This document shows, in pieces, positions 60,473 through 64,000 of a DNA stretch of 64,000 bases. The notes under the pieces were generated by a model, which saw only the letters and a list, made by a program, of their open reading frames with translations, did not search any database and was not told where the DNA came from. The position numbers and the translations under genes are program-made. The stretch covers positions 1,674,001 through 1,738,000 of the forward strand of contig VXBP01010394.1 in NCBI GenBank assembly GCA_013400115.1. Reading direction: 5' to 3'. How positions within the stretch are numbered: position 1 is the first letter of the stretch; each line of letters opens with the position of its first letter. The stretch is from Rhinopomastus cyanomelas (lineage: Eukaryota > Chordata > Aves > Bucerotiformes > Rhinopomastidae).

Positions 60473-62916
60473 AGCCCACTTTTAGCAGCCATTGACTTTT
60501 ATGACTGGCTTCAGGCCTTTGAAAAGTTTTTTTTCTTTTAAGAGTCTCAGTCTGAGTTACTATGAAAAAGTTTAAATAAGTTGTAAAGACAGCACTAAGA
60601 AAGAGAAGCATTCCCTACCACATTACAACTGAGCCATCAGGCACACACTAAGTCACAAATAAGCACAAAAAAAGTTGAAAGATAAACATATGCTAGTTAT
60701 TTCATTATGTCTATCCTACCAGAACACATTTTTTTAAATATAGATAAAGCACATATATAAATTATATATACATTTTATATAAATTTATAAAGCAGTCTTC
60801 TGCCCTCTGCACAGCTCCATTATGAGAGATTAATCTGTCAGCTAAATTTTTGTGTGTAGAGAAACAGAACAGAAAATGGACAGCTAATAAACCTTGTTTA
60901 AAAATGAATGCAAAGCAATTACTGAAATTCTTAAAAGACTAACTGCAACTGATGGCAAAGTCCAAGCCTTTAAGAGACTTGTTGATACCAGACTTAAAAG
61001 GAGATCTCACAGAAAGTAGCTCAGCTCAACACCTCCATAACAGCATGATGACAGATAAGAACATGTGGTCTCCAACATCCTTTTTGTTCTTGTTTTAATT
61101 GTCACTTTAATGCAGCTACTTTCCACCAATGTTCTGAATTATCTGAGCGATAATATATTCAAATATTTGACATTTACATTAATTGGAGGTAATGGAGAAA
61201 ATATTCTTGTTGTTTGTTGGATGAGACTAAATGGGCTGGAAATTCAAATGAATAAAACATCATTCCACCATCCACTCTACACCTGTTTGTAGCTCTATTG
61301 ACAGCTTGATGTTTTTATTAGGTGTGTGCACAGCGATACAAGAGCAAATGACCGTTTTCACACTCGCAGGACAGCACTGAGCACCCGGAGCTCAGTGTGT
61401 GGGGTCACTTAAACCACAGAGCGATGACAAGTGCTTAACTAGCCTCAAAATGCCTCCACTTAGTCATGACTTCTAATTTTATAAATGATTTACAGTTTAG
61501 TAGGTGCAAAGCTGGTGGAAAAAGCCTTTTCTGGCGGCTTGATTGACAATGTAATTATACCGTGTTTTTGTTTTTAGCACTGTTATGCGGAATCATAATG
61601 CCATAAAAACAAAATATGAATGTTATAAGCTTTTAACTTTGACAAGGTCATTCTGAAGCCTACCAAAGAGATGTCATGAAAAGACATAGCTGTCATTAGC
61701 CGTGTCCTGTAAGTACAGCTGTACCTCTGGCTGTGTTCCAGTAGACCTAAATATTTCTTTCTATAAAAAATTTTACTATAGTACTTAAAAAAAAAGAGTT
61801 AGAGGAAATAATCCAGATATTTCTCCATTTTAATTAATATTATTTATTTTAAGGAAGTGCCTAGAAGCACTCGAGCCAAGTCAGATTCCTCTGTGTGAGG
61901 CTCCATACTTCAGTAAGTGCCTTACTTAACAGAAATTTCTACAGACTTCCAGCTGCAAGACCAGGACAATTCAATAGAAATGAGACAGCCCTTCTTAAAC
62001 ACCTTTGATTTATGGTTTGTTCATGATTATTGATTCATGATTATTAGATTCATGATTATTAGGCCTTCAGTGAGAGAGATGAGCAGTCAGACCTTTCACC
62101 AAAAAAGACATAAAAAAGAGGATACAGATTATTCTAATTCCTTTTAATTTTTGCAAATGTGAAAAGAATCTAATTTTAAAATACAAAAGAAATACAGCCT
62201 ATGCAATCTAAGGATTCACTTGTACTGCACATAAAGCTCATATATGTCTAGTTAGGATGTGTAGGACTTCCCACGAAGAAACAATTTTTTTATTTGCAAG
62301 GAAAATCCTTCATCCTGAAAAGTGTTAGCACTGAGCTGGTCAGATTTCCCCTACCTGCCTTGATCTTCAGCCAATACAAGAAATCTCCCTGCAAGCTGTA
62401 GTGAAGATGTACTTATTTCATAGTTTTAGTCAAAGGTTTCCATTCCCTTTGGATTTGTTTCACATGGGGATTCTTAATCAAAGAAAAAGCCATCAGGTTC
62501 CTTCTTCAAACTCAAGGCAACTAATAGTGCTAAACCAGCAAAGCAACCCATAAAATTTCCATGAGGGATAAACAAAAATCCTCAAAAGGCACTTTAATGA
62601 GGTCCCAACTTTTTACATATCACAAACTATCCAAGGGCTTCCCTTCTCACACCAGGGATCTTAAAGAACAACAGACCTTCAATTTGTCTTTTAACCTCAG
62701 CTTTTACCACCACACAGTACCAGACTCTTCCATTTCCAAAGGAGAAAGAAAAGCAGTTTGGAGAAAGCTCAGCGAGCTTCCCAGAGATAAAACTGTGGCA
62801 TATGCCTCCCACGCTAGTCAGGCCATTCTAGGGAAGAAGCCAGGTTGCTCCAGAACTACAGGATGTACCTTGCTGTGATACAAGGACAAGTATGGACTAG
62901 AATGCAACAGTTGCTG
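60473..62916. other. Unique DNA with possible conserved segment
   Basis: No gene recognised. A candidate conserved non-coding segment lies at about 61490-61650 and a short triplicated repeat at 62020-62060. Confidence 0.45.
62020..62060. repeat. Three tandem copies of a 12-15 bp unit
   Basis: The word 'ttcatgattatt' appears three times in a row with short spacers. Confidence 0.85.
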
Positions 62917-62968
62917 TTCATAGGATCATAGGATGTTAGGGGTTGGAAGGGACCCAAGAGATCATCGC
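62917..62968 (-). mobile_element. Short CR1 3' end
   Basis: About 50 bases in minus orientation: 'ttcataggatcataggatgt', 'ggggttggaagggaccca', 'agagatcatc'. Severely 5'-truncated. Confidence 0.88.
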
Positions 62969-63066
62969 TGTTGTCTGATATAATGCTGGTCATGGGCATT
63001 CTGCTACACAGAGGCTGCTGAGAAAGACCTGCATGCACAGTACCTTATTTGAAGGGTCTGTAAGCA

Positions 63067-63342
63067 ATGGCAGACATCAACTCCAACAGCAGCATCACTT
63101 TGAGGGAAAAGACAAAAAAGGCTACAACAAACATTAGCCAACCTCCAGCTGGTCTGACACCATTAGTGAATGGCTGTCACTTGCCTCTTCACTGGTATTT
63201 AGCTTCACACCCGGTAATGATATCATTGACAGCTGTTGTAGTTTTAGTCCTGATATCCACATGGCTCTACTATCAGATAACATCAGCATGGAGATTAGAA
63301 AGTTTGTTTTACCACACTCCTGATGCCCTGCCAGTAGTTTAG
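63067..63342 (+). CDS. Possible small single-pass membrane protein ORF
   Basis: A 91-codon frame starts with ATG in a good initiation context (G at -3, G at +4) and ends with TAG. It has a polar, Ser/Thr/Lys-rich first half, then one strong hydrophobic segment at about residues 50-69 ('PVMISLTAVVVLVLISTWLY'), which would make a single membrane span, and a short tail. A polyadenylation signal AATAAA follows at 63786-63791. No family was recognised. It could be a small gene, a retrocopy, an exon (a GGTAAG donor-like site lies just past the stop), or chance; a 91-codon frame alone is unremarkable. Confidence 0.2.
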   Translation: MADINSNSSITLREKTKKATTNISQPPAGLTPLVNGCHLPLHWYLASHPVMISLTAVVVLVLISTWLYYQITSAWRLESLFYHTPDALPVV

Positions 63343-63785
63343 GCTGGGGTAAGACATTGAATTGGGGGCACCACACCCTAGCAGGCAAACCACATCGCAA
63401 CATTCTTCTCATTTTATGCTGGTCACAATCCAGTGATAAAAGCTGCATGGTACCGTGGATGCCTCAGCCTTTCTAATACCATGGGTCAGGCAGCTGAAAT
63501 CTCTCTAAGATGCCTGACTGACAGCTCTTAAAGCCTGTGCCTAGTTCCAGTGTTTCCCCAAAGCCTGCGTGGCACTCTTGTACTTGTTGTTCAAAGCCTG
63601 TTGTTTTTATGCTGTTCACAGACTTGCACTTGCAAACCCCAGTATTGGTGGGGCTGTTTTTCTATCTTGTTTTATTGCTCATGTCAGAAGCTGCAAGGAT
63701 GGTGTGACAATGACTGCTTCTCACCTTTTCTTACCCCTAACTCTGCAGAGTTTCATCTATACTAGAGAAAACACACTTCCTGTCT

Positions 63786-63791
63786 AATAAA
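63786..63791 (+). promoter_or_regulatory. AATAAA polyadenylation-signal-like motif
   Basis: Canonical hexamer about 440 bases past the stop of the 63067 frame. Such hexamers are frequent in AT-rich DNA, so its use is unproven. Confidence 0.25.
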
Positions 63792-63893
63792 GTAGATAAC
63801 ATGGTTAAGTGTATTAACTATAAATCATCTGGTGAATAGGATCCAATGCTACATATGCATGGGATCTGGAAAACCAGTCAGCACACAACACTC

Positions 63894-64000
63894 CAGAATC
63901 AAAGAATCATTAGGGATTGGAAGGGACCTTGAAAGATCATCTAGTCCAATCCCCCTGCAACAGCAGGATCACCTAAACCAAGCCACACATTAACACATCC
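63894..64000 (-). mobile_element. CR1 LINE 3' end, runs off the window
   Basis: Minus orientation: 'agaatcaaagaatcattagg', 'gatcatctagtccaatcccc', 'cagcaggatcacctaaacca'. Subfamily of the 52.2 kb copy. The element continues past the window edge, so its length is unknown. Confidence 0.93.

Overview
The window looks like AT-rich, gene-poor nuclear DNA from a bird. The diagnostic feature is about two dozen pieces of CR1 LINE, recognisable from the avian 3' end (copies end in repeats of ATTCTATG / GATTCTGTG, preceded by the 'ttggaagggacct...agatcatctagtccaa' signature on one strand or the other), nearly all 5'-truncated. By rough addition they cover about 9 kb (around 14%). That is high for a bird and would suit a CR1-rich lineage such as woodpeckers and relatives, but the sequence alone does not fix the order or species. 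No host protein-coding exon, rRNA, functional tRNA or CRISPR could be supported. The window is probably intergenic or deep inside an intron.

Layout. 0.2-0.5 kb: one CR1. 2.3-3.0 kb: a decayed protein-like stretch. 8.9-13.4 kb: a CR1 cluster, including an internally deleted copy whose 5' end is a foldback (8.9-9.5 kb) and a copy with the ORF2 C-terminus still open (11.4-12.0 kb). 16.3 kb, 21.2-22.3 kb and 26 kb: shorter CR1s of other subfamilies. 25.1-25.4 kb: a 291-bp non-autonomous hAT-type DNA transposon with a perfect 8-bp target duplication. 31.9-34.3 kb: three more CR1s. 35.8-35.9 kb: a tRNA-derived SINE with a CR1 tail. 39.1-41.2 kb: the longest CR1, with a readable endonuclease domain. 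42.9 kb: an older CR1. 50.7-53.5 kb: an RT-bearing CR1, then a truncated copy and three CR1 3' ends stacked end to end. 57.1, 60.2, 62.9 and 63.9 kb: 3' CR1 fragments, the last running off the window. Between them lie long stretches of ordinary unique DNA with a few microsatellites and two stretches that could be conserved regulatory DNA.

How the parts relate. The CR1 ORF2 (endonuclease plus reverse transcriptase) copies its own RNA from the 3' end. The SINE at 35.8 kb carries a tRNA-Lys-like RNA polymerase III promoter joined to a CR1-like 3' end, so it was presumably moved by the same machinery. Three copies of one CR1 subfamily have lost internal ORF2 sequence but kept the 3' terminus. The hAT element is unrelated and would have needed a transposase from elsewhere.

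The most notable items are the tRNA-CR1 SINE, the CR1 foldback, the recurrent internally deleted CR1s and the hAT element. No new multi-gene system was found.
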